From Sycobia sp. Sy_11 (lineage: Eukaryota; Arthropoda; Insecta; Hymenoptera; Epichrysomallidae), in contig JACCIC010000021.1 in assembly GCA_018907035.1 (NCBI GenBank), forward strand, positions 1,727,001-1,791,000: 64,000 bases of DNA. Direction: 5' to 3'. The translations under genes were made by a program, and so were the position numbers. A model generated the notes under the pieces. It did no database searches and was not told where the DNA came from. It worked only from the letters and a program-made list of their open reading frames with translations. This document shows, in pieces, positions 11,200 to 22,985 of this stretch. Positions within the stretch are counted from its first letter, which is position 1. Each line of letters begins with the position of its first letter.

Positions 11200-12090
11200 T
11201 TTTTGTAGATATTGTAATGAGGCAAAATTTATTTATTTCGCGTACACAAACTCCTTTTTTTATGTATCACTTACCTGTGTCTCACTGGGGGGGGGGGGCT
11301 CCGCCGACCTATAAGGGAATGCACCCCCATACGCGGGAAAGGAAAATGAAGGAAAGGAAAAAAAACAATCGCAAAAAACGCTCCAACTTATGTCAGTGCT
11401 CTGGCCACTCTTTATTTATAAAGCGTCACGCGCCCACTACGCCCGACGCGTCCCGATCACCGCGACCACCGACACGACCGCGTTTCCCCAGGGAACGACC
11501 CGAACTTCCCGAAAGAAATACACCAGAGAAAAAGACGAACCGGACTACCGCGCGACGCGCACTCACCTCTGTCCGAAGGAGAGGGAGAGGGGGTTGGCGA
11601 TGGCGTCGAGTCCGTGGGTGGAAGGATGGCGTGAGCAAGCCGGGTATTTTCCTTCCTGCAGGCTGCCGGCGTCTTCTACTGCCGTCACTCTCCTTTGCTC
11701 GACCTCGTTCCTCCTCTTTAACTTCCTTCTTACTACTTCTCCTGCTCGCTCTCTTTCTTTATTCTGGTTCTCTCTCACCTTTCTTCCCTTGACCACCTCC
11801 CTTTCTCCCCTTTATCCCCTTTCTTACTGCTTCTTTGGATTTTTCCTTCTTCACTATCTCTCGCCTTTCTTTTCTTCACCACTTCCTCTGTCCTCTCTAT
11901 CTCTCTCGCAATCGTCCTTACTATCTTTTCACTGTCCTTGCCGAACCCGGACCTCTGCTCTTCTTCTGCCCCTCTTCTTTGTTCGTTCGCCTTTGGGGGA
12001 GTGTGCGTCGCGCGGCTTTTTTACCCCCCGAATAACGACTCTCCTTCTTGACGATGGCTGCCGACGACGAGCTCCCGTCTTACCCCTAGT
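11200..12090 (-). repeat. Left outer arm (LTR-like, purine/pyrimidine skewed)
   Basis: Read on the minus strand, this block contains a purine-rich tract (about 11,860-11,990), a splice-donor-like CAG/GTAAGT at the outer edge, and a poly(A)-type AATAAA at 11,416-11,411. The mirror block is 18,220-19,000. The long open frames on both strands (for example plus 11,390-12,247) are Ser/Pro/Arg-rich by-products of composition and I do not treat them as genes. It may be an LTR or 3' untranslated region of the element. Confidence 0.55.
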
Positions 12091-12099
12091 CCTCTTCTG

Positions 12100-13550
12100 G
12101 TCAATCCCATCCTCTCTTTTCTCGATCCTCACGGTCCTCTGCGCCCCAGGCGACCCCTTTAATACTCAGCGACGGCCTCCAGCAACAGTCGGACCAACGC
12201 CCTTACTAATAGCCGTCATGACCCTCGACGGACTGGTCATGGGCTGACGACCACTACCAGCAGCTGCGATGGTCCGCCTGTGGCCAATCAACCCGCAGGG
12301 TTTAGGAGAAAAAAAAACAACAAATACGGAAAGGGGTTCGAAAACCTAAAGACCAAGCATGGGACTCCCAGCATCGCGAGGGGAGGGGACGCACTGTTTT
12401 AGTTCCGACGCGTGCACCTTCGCATTTTCGCCGACTCGAGCCCGTTTCGAGCACGTAAGCTGTCGGGAAAAAACTGATCGGAAATTCGAAAGAGGTTCCC
12501 GCATCAGGAAGCAAACTTGAAGAAGCTTACGGTCCTCCCACCCATATTCTTCCCTTTACAACGTAGGTCTTACTCAATCACGCTCTCTACTCTCGGATGT
12601 TTTTTGGTCGGACAGTGGCGTCGGGAGTTTCTTGGCCCGAGTCTCGTTCTCCATTCATTAAAACTCCGCTCCCTCCTGAATTTTGCCACCGGGGTACCTT
12701 TAGTGTTCACCACCAGAGGGAGTACCGCTTATCCACAACGGCGGCTCAACTCTATTACAATCCTATTCTTAAAAAATTCCAATTCTCTCCGTCGATGATG
12801 CAAATTTATCAGGCCTACTCCATTATAAGCATGCTGATTTCTTCTCTTACCTCTCAGTCTGATGCTTCGTCGGGGAATCCCCGATATCAATCAGACCTAC
12901 AATTTAGGCGGCGGTCTCGCCAGCCCCTTTGCTCTTCATATAGGACTCCTGTATTCTTCCACTGTACCAACGATTCTCTAGCCAGTCTTGCTACTGCTTC
13001 TGTCATACCTCCTCTCAACTTAAGCTTGTGACTCCAAGACGTCTTGAGGTAGTCCGGCGGTCACGGGACTATTACATTTCCCGTTCTCTCGTTGATTGGG
13101 GCGACCTTACGATACTAGGTCTCTCCTCCACATGACACGCCGCTCCCTCGGTCTGACGCTCGCTCGGGCACTCCCCAATCTGTACCTAACCTACCCAATA
13201 GTCTTCGGTTTCACCGGTATTCACTTGCTACGGACTCCAGTGCCCGCTTCTCGCATACCTAACTCCACATTGGATCTTCCATCTAACCTGCTACATCGTG
13301 CGCCGGCTTCCTCGATTCCTGACCGTTTTCCATCGGTCCACGCTTGGTTCGCTTCGGGGCCTCATCGTCTACTGGCTCTTTTCTCTTCGGTATAGCCCCC
13401 TTTGATCCTGGTACGGTATTCAGTCCTAACGAAGTTCCGAGGGTGAACGGTGGGTTTCGGAACTGTTTCGTCCCACCGTCCTCTCGTTTCCCAACTTCGC
13501 CTAGATTGAGGGGCAGTCAGGGCAGTCGTGGATTGCCACGCCTTGCCGGC
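12100..13550 (-). other. Left-arm-only body of the retroelement
   Basis: This GC-richer block lies between the gag zinc knuckles and the outer arm on the minus strand and is absent from the right arm. No protease, integrase or reverse-transcriptase motif is recognisable in any frame; stops are frequent. It probably represents decayed pol or non-coding body. Confidence 0.4.
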
Positions 13551-13554
13551 CGCA

Positions 13555-14383
13555 CTATTGGCACGGCAGCGTGCACCTCCAGTTGCTCGGGCAGTCAGTG
13601 GCATAATGCCCGCATTGATGGCACCGAAAACACGAGATGCTAGGGCAGTTCGCCGACCGGTGTCCTACTGCTCTACAATGGAAACACGAGTCATTGAACC
13701 GTCCGTCGGCGGTGAACTCCTCGAGCCTCCTCGCGGCCACGGTTCTGCCATCGACCGTTGTCTCCAAGCTGGCGACTCGGACCTTAAGGCGATATAGCCC
13801 TCGACTGTCTCACTTCCCAACTCCTTTGCCGTTGTCGCGGCATATCGGAAGATGGCTGCCTCGCAGCTGCAGCGTAAATCTGTGGCCTCTCCGATTTGGT
13901 CGTCGTTGTCGGTCTCGGCGTCTGGGTCTCTACGGGTCAGGTATGGCCGCTATCTCTCTGACCTTTGCATTTGCTCTTTTGGGTTTCCTTCCGGTCTCCT
14001 TGTTGTATCCCTCACTATCGGTCGACTCGGTCCTCCGGCTCGCTCACTCTGCGTGACAGCCGTGAATTCATCGCCTTGACCTTCGCTACGGTGGGAGCAG
14101 CGCTACGGAGTCTCATCTTCTCCTTCGTTGGCGGTGTACTCGACCTGGTTTGGAGCTCCATCGTACGCTCTATCTCGAGGCCATAACGTGTTAATTCGGT
14201 AAAGTTGGTCAATGTCTTGCCCACCATGTACACCTGATACTCCGGTCGTAAGTTGTTGGCAGCGACCATCACCTGCTCGCTCAGTGGCGGCGGTCTCCGG
14301 AAGTACGAGACGATGTCTCTGAACTTTGCGACGAAGGTGTCGACGGTCTCGCAGCAATGGGCCTTCGAATACAGTTCCCTCAA
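13555..14383 (-). pseudogene. Retrotransposon gag with CCHC zinc knuckles, left copy
   Basis: On the minus strand 14,383-14,015 encodes a retrotransposon gag core (FVAKFRDIVSYFRRPPP, VMVAANNLRPEYQVYMVGK) ending at a stop. After a frame change, 13,767-13,555 encodes two CCHC knuckles (CFHC...GHRSANC, CFRC...GHYATDC) and part of a third that is cut by a TAG. Gag proteins package the element RNA; knuckles bind nucleic acid. The N-terminal part is missing because the arm ends at about 14,400. Style (gag core followed by CCHC) fits Ty3/gypsy-like elements, but without pol this is not certain. Confidence 0.75.
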
Positions 14384-14812
14384 TAGTTCCCTCCGAGTAG
14401 TTCCCTCGAATACAGTTCCCCTCCTGCGCCGTCTAGAGGACCAGAAACGAGTGGCGAGTCTACAGATGGACCATATACTCCAGATGGCTATGGACCGAAA
14501 CGAAGAAGAGCGGTTGCTACCACAAGAAGAGATGGACGGTAGATCAATTCTGTCGCAATTTGACCAGCAATGTCGGCGCCATAGCGTTCCGCATCAGGTG
14601 CAACCGAATCAACGGGTGGCCAGAGATTCTAGGAGCCCCCGTCTGGAACGTATATGGCTGCCGCGTCACAAAAGAGCTCGACGACGATGCAAACCTGGCG
14701 TCGGACGAGGATAGCCAGGACGGAGGACGTGACCACCCAGAAGTCACGCGCGCACCGACTCCTAGACCTGTGACCTGCAAAGTAGGTCGGATGGAAAGCA
14801 GGATCGCAGTAT

Positions 14813-15829
14813 ATGGATCGACCACTACGCGAGAGGTTCCTCCAACCCTACAGACCAGAAATACTAGACGAGAATACTAGCACGAGAATACTAGACGCCG
14901 CCGCCCCCGTTCGCAACGCTAATCTGGAACGGGAGCCGGTGAGGAAAACCTCGTCTCCGTGTGCGTGTCCGCACGGGAGCAGCCGGGGTTCTGGACAGCA
15001 CTCCCCAGCCAGAATCTTAAAGGACCGGGGCATCAAGTTTTCGGGGACCGACCAAGAGTATCCGGATGAATATCTCGCGAACCTCGAAGAATAGCGATAC
15101 TCAGCCCGCCTGACAGACAGCGAATTGATCAGGGCGATCCCCAGCACGTTGAAGGGAGATGCGAAGCAGTGGTATCGACCCATACGGGCAGAGACCAGTA
15201 CCTGGGCGGCATTCGAGGAGGCGTTCAGAATTAGATTCATCAACCAGCTGGACGAGGATGACCTACGGAGGGAACTGTATTCGAGGACCCAGGATCGCAG
15301 CGAGACCGTCGCCACCTTCGTCGCAAAATTCAGACACATCGTCTCTTACTTCCGGAGACCGCCGCCGCTAAGAGAGCAGGTGATGGTCGCTGCCAACAAC
15401 TTACGACCGGAGTATCAGGTGTACATGATGGGCAAGGCATTCACCAACTTTACCGAATTAACACGTTATGGCCTCGAAATGGAGCGTACGATGGAGTTTC
15501 AAACCAGGTGGAGTGCACCGCCAGTGAAGGAGAAGATGAGTCTCCGTAGCGCTGCTCCCACCGTAGCGAAGGTCAAGACGACGAATTCACAGGCTGTCAC
15601 GCAGAGTGAGCGAGCCGGAAGGGTCGAGTCGACCGATAGTGAGGGATACAACAAGGAGACCGGAAGGAAACCCAAGAGAGCAAATGCAAAGGTCAGAGAG
15701 GTAGCGGCGATACCTGACTCGTATAGATCCAGACGCCGAGACCGACAACGACGAGCAGGAGAGGACCTAGGGGTAAGGCGGGAGTTCGTCGTCGGCAGTC
15801 ATCGTCAAGAAGTCGTTATTCGGGGGTAA
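14813..15829 (+). pseudogene. Retrotransposon gag, right copy
   Basis: One frame stays open from 14,813 to 15,829 except for a TAG at 15,092-15,094. It carries FSGTDQEYPDEYLANLEE, then SELIRAIPSTLKGDAKQWYR and the same core as the left copy (FVAKFRHIVSYFRRPPP). Sequence upstream to about 14,430 contains further decayed frames with Arg/Glu-rich coiled-coil character that may be the original N-terminus. The zinc knuckles are gone: at about 15,760 the sequence jumps to material equivalent to 12,090 in the left arm. The frame then ends in unrelated residues. Confidence 0.75.
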
Positions 15830-15942
15830 GCTAGCCGCGTGACGCATACTCCCCCAAAGGTGAACGAAGAAAGAAGAGGGGTCGGAAGAAGAGGAGATTT
15901 AGGGGTCGACGGACGTAGTCTGGTTTGGAAAGAGGGGAGATT

Positions 15943-16193
15943 TGTGACGAGCGTCACAAGGCGCCCGCACCGACTTGTCCAGAGAGAGAAGACGACATAC
16001 GCGCTGAATCCCACGATGAGGAAAACCTAAAGGCGCTCGCACGCGCTCTCGCGCCTTGTACTCGACACCGTCTCCCGTCCCATTACCTCCCCGCTCCACG
16101 AGCCACGCATGGTCTTCTGCTGAGGGACTGCAAGGTTATGTCGTAACCAATGCCACCGCATGTACTGGAGTGCCGAGACGCACTCACGCAAAA
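15943..16193 (+). mobile_element. LTR-like segment starting with a terminal palindrome
   Basis: TGTGACGAGCGTCACA (15,943-15,958) is a perfect hairpin beginning with TG, preceded directly by a polypurine tract (AAAGAGGGGAGATT). That is the arrangement expected at the start of a 3' LTR of a gypsy-like element. The right border is unclear; I place it near 16,193 (CTCACGCA) where base composition changes abruptly. No second copy is in the window. Confidence 0.45.
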
Positions 16194-18050
16194 TTAAAAA
16201 GAAAGAAATAATAATAAATAAATAATAAACAAAGTGAAGTAAAGATAAAATAAATAATAAAGACAAAGTGAATAAAGATAATGTGAACAATGAACAAGAA
16301 AAAAAAGAAATAAAAAACTATGTACAGTAGATAAAGCCAAAAATTAAATAGATAACCCAAACAATAATAGTAAAATTTACAAAATTTAGACAGTGAAAAA
16401 AAGGATAAATAAAAGCAACGGTAAATAATTGTGCGCGTATAATAATTGGAAAATTAATGAATCTAAAAGAGTACGAATAAACTAATAATAATAATAATGA
16501 AGTTAGAGAATCTGAAAAAAAGTAAAAAAAACATTGTAAATGGTGTAAATAATATTAGAAAAGTAAACAGTGAATCTAAAACAATAAAATAAGGAATAGT
16601 GAATTATTCCAAATGTAAACCTCAGATCTAGTGAATCAACTATGAATCATTGCAAAAATGGAATAAGTGAAAATTAATCAATTTAAAGCAGCATCAACAA
16701 CTAATAAAATACTGCTGATACAAATAATCAATCGGAAAAAAATATGTGAGAACAAAGCAACTGTGAATAAGTGTAGAAGTATAACAATTGGAAAATAAGC
16801 AATCTAAACAGTTTAAGTAAATTAATAATAATAACAAAAAAATAAATAAATACTGTTAAAGAATAAAGAATTCGGGAAAAGACAACCGTAAATAAGTTAG
16901 ATAATATCATGAATAAAGAAAAAAGTAGTGACTTGGTAGAAAAAGAGATACATGACAGTGAAATTATTATAATTAAAAATACTAAATCTGGTAAAGAAAC
17001 TTTAAGTGAGTGGAATTTTAAATTTAATAATAATAAGAAATCTGAGATAATAGCAATAAGAATAATAAGAGATTAATGAAAGAAAAAGAAATCTAATCTT
17101 ACTAAAAACAAATAAGACAGTAAATCCAGAAAGGCTAGTTATATGATATTAACGATAGTTATAATTAATAATGATCAATCTAAACATTTAGCAATTAATA
17201 CTAGAAATAGTTTGTAAATAAAATAATGTCATTGGAAATGAAGCTATGAATAGGTTGGAAGAGGTTTACAAAGACAAAAATAACGATTGTCGAGGGATAA
17301 ACAAACACAATGAAAATTTTTAAAAGTTATCTGAAAATACAACTATGAATAATTGAGATGGTTATGAACAGAAAAATACATTAATAGAAATACCGAAAAA
17401 TTAATAATATTAATGCTAAGAGAAAAGGTAATGAAATAAGTGAAACATTCTACATAACATTACAGGTAATGTAGACATTTAAAAATCCTAAATCAAGAGA
17501 CTGAAAGAAAAAAAAATACAGTTCATATTTCTCCAATCACTCAAAATGAATAAATAAAAGGGAAATAATAGTTCAGTTAAGAAAAAATTTCGAGTAGTAT
17601 ACAGTACATTGAAATAGAAATTCAGATAACGCTGAAATGTTGAATGCAGATATTGATGAATCCTTATGAAAGCCAAAAGCCGTTAAGATGTTATAGTTAT
17701 GATGCCTCGAAGAAGGCTAGTACAACTATTAGCCAGTTCTCCAGTTGGTGATTAGCGAAGATGATGCGAATGAACTTATTGAATTTGAATTACTAATTTA
17801 AGACATTCCAGAAATTTCTAGGATAAATTAGAAATTTTATGTTCCTACAAATTCTCAGATACATCTTTAAACATTTTAAATTTAAGCAACAAAGTAAATT
17901 TATTGTAATATAGTTAAAATATTGATAGTAATTCAATAGAGATTTTTTTGGTTAATTTAATATTGAAATATTGAACAAATTTTTGAAATTATCTATATTG
18001 ATACAGAACAACGATTTTAATAAAAATAAACTAAATTAAGGTAATAAAAA
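16190..18050 (+). other. A-rich, T-poor block of unknown nature
   Basis: For about 1.5 kb (to near 17,700) the plus strand is dominated by A with much less T, unlike the symmetric AT-rich DNA around it; 17,700-18,050 returns to normal. Stops are frequent. The longest sensible ORF (ATG 16,909 to TAA 17,076, 55 codons, acidic and Lys-rich) has no recognisable motif. The block is part of the insertion that distinguishes the right palindrome arm from the left. Candidates are an untranslated or gag-like part of an A-rich retroelement. Confidence 0.45.
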
Positions 18051-18219
18051 GGTAAAATTGTAAGTTTGTAAACTGTACCGAGAGCATCGCGTCCAACGTG
18101 GCCCGCTCGCTGTCGCTGACCGTCGTACATACCCCCCTTCTTTGCTTTTTCTTTTTTTTCTCGTTTCTTGAGGGAATGTTGCCAAGAGCCGCGCGACGGG
18201 CAGTCTCTCACTCTCACCG

Positions 18220-19000
18220 GGGCAAAAGAAGAGCAGAGGTCCGGGTACGGCAAGGGCAGTTAATAGGTAATAAGGATAATTGCGAGAGAGATAGAGAGGA
18301 CGGAGGAAGTGGTAAAGAAAGAGAAAGGCGAGAGGTAATAAAGAAGGAAAGATCCGAAGAAGCAGTAAGAAAGGGTATAAAGGGGAGAAAGCGAGGTGCT
18401 GAAAGGAAGAAAGGTGAGAGAGAACCAGAATAAAGGAAGAGAGCGGGAGAAATAGTAAGCAGGAAGTTAAAGAGGAGGAACGAGGTCGAGCAAAGGAGAG
18501 TGACGGCATTAGAAGACGCCGGCAGCCTGCAGGAAGGAAAATACCCGGTTTGCTCACGCCACCTTTCCACCCACGGATTCGTCGCCATTGCCAACCCCCT
18601 CTCCCCCTCCTTCGGGCAGAGGTGAGTGCGCGTCGCGCGGTAGTCCGGTTCGTCTTTTTCTTGGGTGTATTTCTTTTGGGAAGTTCGGGTCGTTCCCCGG
18701 GGAAACGCGGTCGCGTCGGTGGTCGCGGTGACCGGGACGCGTCGGGCGTGGTGGGCGCGTGACGCTTTATGAATAAAGAGTGGCAAGAGCACTGACATAA
18801 GTTGGAGCGTTTTTTTTCTTTTCCTTTTGTGCGATTGTTTTTTTCTCCCTTTTCTTCATTTTTCCTTTTCCGTATGTGGGGTTGCATTCCCTTATAGGTT
18901 GGCGGAGCCCCTCCAGTGAGACCCAGGTGAGTGATACATAAAAAAGACTAATATATAAATAAATTTCCGTAATTTGACCGCATTACAATATACATATACA
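18220..19000 (+). repeat. Right outer arm of the inverted duplication
   Basis: Mirror of 11,200-11,990, with an AATAAA at 18,772-18,777, a donor-like GAGGTGAGTGCG near 18,620 and another (CAG/GTGAGTGA) near 18,925. The large open frame on the minus strand (18,036-18,887) reflects purine skew and is not considered a gene. Confidence 0.7.
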
Positions 19001-19040
19001 TATATATATGTATATATGATTATTATTACTTGTAAAAGTT

Positions 19041-19083
<43 letters not shown>

Positions 19084-19520
19084 TATATATATATATATAT
19101 TATATATTGTAAATTATATATATCATCATATTTTTTAAATATTATATATTATTGTATATCTTAAATATGATATACTTTATTTATAAAATATGTTTTTTTT
19201 GTTATATATTTAAACATTCATTAATATTATATCGTTATAAATTATTCGAGTTATTTGTCCTGAAGTTACGCTTGTATTAAATTCTACTTAACTTAAACAA
19301 TCTCCATTCAAAATAATTCTTCGCATATTTTATTATTATTAATCTTATCATTCCTATCCTTTTTCTAATTTATAATTTTAATATTAATAATTCATGTGAA
19401 TGATATCTATATATAATTTATAGTTAGAATTATTTATAATTATTCTATATATGATTCAAATTCCATTTGTACGCATATAGTCATTCGAGATTCTCATGCA
19501 TACTCGATATTACATTTACT
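19001..19520. other. AT-rich DNA with TA microsatellites
   Basis: Contains imperfect TA runs at about 19,045-19,110 and no recognisable gene; the end adjoins the 3' end of the LINE fragment that follows. Confidence 0.6.
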
Positions 19521-19532
19521 CTTTACAGACTT

Positions 19533-20510
19533 TCAATCGTCCAGACATCCATCTGCTCTTTTGCTCTGAAGCACATTCATAACGTATTTTGCGATCAACC
19601 GCCAGCTGTCCGCGTCCGTCATCATAATTTTCGTCACGTTTACTGGCGTGATCGATCCTGTCCTCGTCTGTAGCTCTAGTCGTGGCTCAGTCCAATGTTC
19701 GCACACAAAAAATGCGTGCTCCGCATCGTCCCAAGCCCATCCGCAGTACTTGCATTCTGAAGAGGCGACCCTCTTCATCTTGCAGAGGTACTTATAGAAG
19801 TATCCGTGTCCGGACAGAAATTGGGTAAGGTAGAAGTCCACCTCTCCGTATTTCCTCTCTTTCCACGGGCCGATTTCGGGTATTAGTCTTTTCATCCACC
19901 GTCCTCTTTCGTCCGTCGTCCACCGTCTCCGCCATGTCTCGGCCGCGAGCAGATCGATGGGAATGACCCCAGCAGTCACGAAAACGGCTCTCTCAGACAC
20001 GGTACGATACGCGCACGCGATTCTTAACGCGCCCACCCTTTGTACGCTTTTCATGGCGTTCGCGCGTTTCCTAATATTCATCGCGTCGGCCCAAACCTCT
20101 GCCCCGTAAAGCAAAATCGAGTGGGTAACGCTCATCAGCAGTCTACGAATCTTCTGTTTCGGTCCGTTCGTATTGGCCATCAATCTACTTAGAGCCTTGG
20201 TCTTTTCTGCTGCCTTTGTCGCCGCAGTTTCGTAGGTGGGGCCAGAAGCTCAGCTTCGTATCCAAGGTAACGCCAAGGTACTTGACTTCGCTCCTGGTTT
20301 CCAGTCTTTCCGTCCCTAACGTCATCGGAACCACCGTCTGTATACGTCTGCGAGTCAGCAGCAACAACTCAGTCTTTTGTAGCGCGAGCTGCAGTCCGTG
20401 ATCTGTCATCCATTCGTTCACGCGTCTCATGACCTGATTCAGCTTTAACTGAATCAAGTTATAGTCGCATGCGACTATCACGGCTGCATCTCGGCAATGT
20501 CTCAACTCAT
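19533..20510 (-). pseudogene. R1-type LINE, 3' part of ORF2
   Basis: The minus strand encodes the C-terminal third of a non-LTR retrotransposon polymerase. Reading starts just past where the YADD box would be (VIVACDYNLIQLKLNQVM), continues through RT motif 7 (EVKYLGVTLDTKLSFWPHL) and, after a frameshift at about 20,185-20,240, the thumb region and a terminal zinc finger (CKYCGW...AEHAFFVCEHW). These are hallmarks of the R1 group. The upstream border at about 20,510 is abrupt, as in a 5' truncation. It ends with a stop at 19,533. Confidence 0.85.
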
Positions 20511-22739
20511 ATAAGCGCTACTTGCAACAGCCAAGTTAGTAGAATTACTTTATCAATTATTTCTTCACCCACTTTAATCAAATTAATTATCGATGTAACA
20601 CTGCCTAATTATTTTCTATTTCCAAACATGCAAACCTGGCTTGGCGAAAAATGATTTTCTTCGAATGAATGGCTAATCAGTATTATGAGGAGTTCAAAGA
20701 AAAGTTACTTTTTGGAATGTTTAAAAATGATTGAATATGGCTGAAATAAATGTATAAATGTTTAAATTGTTTTTTTTTTCATTTAAAAGACAGGGAATTA
20801 TGAAATCAGCCTCATAAATTAAAAACATTAATTTCTCAGTATAGAAGTGAAATTATTCATTTACTCTAACGATATAAAACAGCAACCAGAGGAGCGTAAT
20901 TGTTTGCGTCGTACGGTAATTTAAATAATCATCGTTAAAACTGATGATTTAATTTCTTGTAACATCCGCGTTTAAATTTAGAAACGAGTTTTGAAAATAT
21001 TTTCAAATGAGTCCAACGGCACCTCGAAAGAAGGAAAATGATGATTAGTCGCGAACTTAGACGCCTTCTTCCGAGGCACCCAGGGCAGAGGCTGTTACTC
21101 ATTGTGACCTCCATCCCAATATATATATATATATATATATATTGTAACATTGCGTACGGCGCATGTTACAAAGACGGCGTGCGTTGTGATCGGAATATGC
21201 AGGCTGGGCTCTGTCTAAAAACATTTATTGATATTATAGAGTATTAAATTCATATTCTCGGGACCACGAAACGCGGTGACAGCAAACGGCTAGCAATCGC
21301 GGCTTCAAATGTACACAGAGTCGAGCGCGATCACGAAAACGTAAACCAACAGGCTGGGAGACTTCACGGTTGTAAACAAAATCGGCGATATCGACTTTGG
21401 TATCAGGATAGAGGTCGATCGACTGCCTGATCAACACTCGATCGACAAGTACATGCGGCCGCGAACATCCCATTCGGACCGCGGAAAAGGGCTCGTAGAG
21501 TGGGGTTTAGAGCCGCCGAAAAACTGATGTAATGCGAAGGCGCGAGCAATCGCTCTCTTCGATCTGGGACGCCACAGAAACTACAGCACTGAATATTTAC
21601 CAACCATTGTAGAGAAGTAACAGATTGGTATAAAGGAAAAACGGGGTGAGTAAGACACTTCATTTTACTTAGTACCGCCGGAAGTGTGCGAAGTACAGAT
21701 GTCACTGCGGCGCGAGCGCATCTAGGTATAGAAGGAGCACGTTGGTTTCGCGCACGTCGGTTGACATCGCGAGCCGGCCGAATAAGGAGCACGGGGTGGG
21801 GGGATTCGCGTGCTCGGTTGTCTGGGCATGGATGTTGGACTCGTGTGCACGCTTGATTATCTATCGTGGCTGTCTGTCAGGTATGCGTGTCGGATCGTAG
21901 AGTTTGGGGGTTGTCTGCGAGCACGCGGGTGGGCCTATCCCGGTTGTTGGGCAGCGCCATAAGGTGAAGGCGGGCGTCGGCTGGCGATGGCGGCGAGTGC
22001 ACGGGATTGGTCGGGCTGACGCGAATTGCAGCGAAGTGTACAGCCGGACTAGCGAGAATTTAGCTGTTAAGTAGGATTATCAGGTTCCGTCGGAATTGTT
22101 GGGAACTCGTCAGGTCTTTGTGCGTGTTAAATAACTATATTTTGAGAACCCGTATTTATAGTCCGAAGTTTACGAACGAATACGCGAGAAACACAAAATA
22201 TTGATAAAAGAAAGTAAAGCAATTGAACAAGAGGAATTAATTGAAGTACTTTTTATTTACATGTCTTTACAGCTTGAGAACCCGACAGAGTGTCGCATCG
22301 CTGATTCTTAATTCATTTATACACTGATGATCCGTACGGGATGTTTAGTCTATTGCAGGTCCAGATAAAAGTTAGCCTACAGAGAACAATAGGAGCTGAT
22401 AGGACGCCAGACAGATCGATGCGTTGGTGCATTGCTGTGATTCATATAACTTTCGCGTGTCGGGATAGTTAGACGGTGTCTGAGATGCTGCGCAGACGGC
22501 CTTTTCTGCAGCAGGGCTTTGGGGATTCGGTCGGTCGACGGGTTTGGATATATTTCCTCGATCCTTAGCGGGTGTCTCAGGCGCACTGGCGACTTCTGAC
22601 ACTAGTTAGGGTTAAGAGTTAGAATAAGGTAGGTTTATTTTACAGTAGTGCGAGTAAGATTACAGTGATAGAAAGAGCCCAGGCTTCTTCAGAAAGCCTT
22701 TGGACCTTGAGGGATATGGTCCAGATAGTAGACACCAGG
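20511..22739. other. Spacer with GC-rich block and an LTR-like palindrome
   Basis: No gene is recognised. 20,511-21,000 is AT-rich. A TA run lies at 21,118-21,142. Directly after it, 21,141-21,171 holds an inverted repeat beginning TGTAACATTGCG and ending GCGCATGTTACA, formally like the hairpin start of the LTR-like segment at 15,943. 21,250-22,100 is GC-rich and contains only composition-driven open frames. A solo LTR in this interval is possible, but I cannot define its right end. Confidence 0.4.
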
Positions 22740-22985
22740 ATATCAGAAAAAAAGAAAGGTTATCCTTCGGTTATATTGAACTTATCTTTGGATTATCTTT
22801 TGGATATCTTGGAGAAGAACCTCCTGGTTGTCTGAGGGTTATCTTTGTGAGGAAATCTAGGCAATAAGCGGACGTTATCTTTCATTATCTTTGGTTGGCT
22901 TTGGGGTTATCTTAGGTCATCTTTGGTTATCTTCGATTATATTACGGTTGTCTATGGCTGTCTTTTGGTTGTCTGGATGTCTATA
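22740..22985 (+). repeat. Degenerate short tandem repeat (TTGGTTATCTT type)
   Basis: Many imperfect copies of GGTTATCTT, GGTTGTCT and related 9-12-mers follow one another without fixed spacing. It lies in the presumed 5' untranslated region of the R1-type LINE that begins downstream. Confidence 0.6.

Larger units (their letters stand above)
11200..19000. repeat. About 7.8-kb inverted duplication of a gag-bearing retroelement
   Basis: The left arm (about 11,200-14,400, minus orientation) and right arm (about 15,258-19,000, plus orientation) are reverse complements, separated by a unique spacer (about 14,402-15,257). Matching blocks are 11,200-11,990 with 18,220-19,000, 11,960-12,090 with 15,765-15,895, and 13,880-14,400 with 15,258-15,760. 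Relative to the left arm, the right arm has lost about 1.8 kb (the equivalent of 12,100-13,880) and gained about 2.3 kb (15,900-18,220). Outer ends share a splice-donor-like AG/GTRAGTGATACATAAA and an AATAAA in each arm (11,416 down to 11,411 minus; 18,772-18,777 plus). The arms point outward, so two copies of one element meet head to head. Confidence 0.85.

Noticed and set aside
11390..12247. 285-codon ORF on the plus strand
   Set aside because: Pyrimidine-rich, Ser/Leu/Pro-heavy shadow of the purine-skewed outer arm of the palindrome; the mirrored arm has a similar accidental ORF and no motif is present.
12302..13550. Hidden pol gene in the left palindrome arm
   Set aside because: Searched all frames by eye for protease, RT, RNase H and integrase signatures and found none convincing.
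18036..18887. 283-codon ORF on the minus strand
   Set aside because: Same composition artefact as at 11.4-12.2 kb, from the mirror arm.
21234..21792. Arg/Cys-rich ORFs on the minus strand
   Set aside because: GC-rich region without motif or splice context; more likely part of an LTR or untranslated region.
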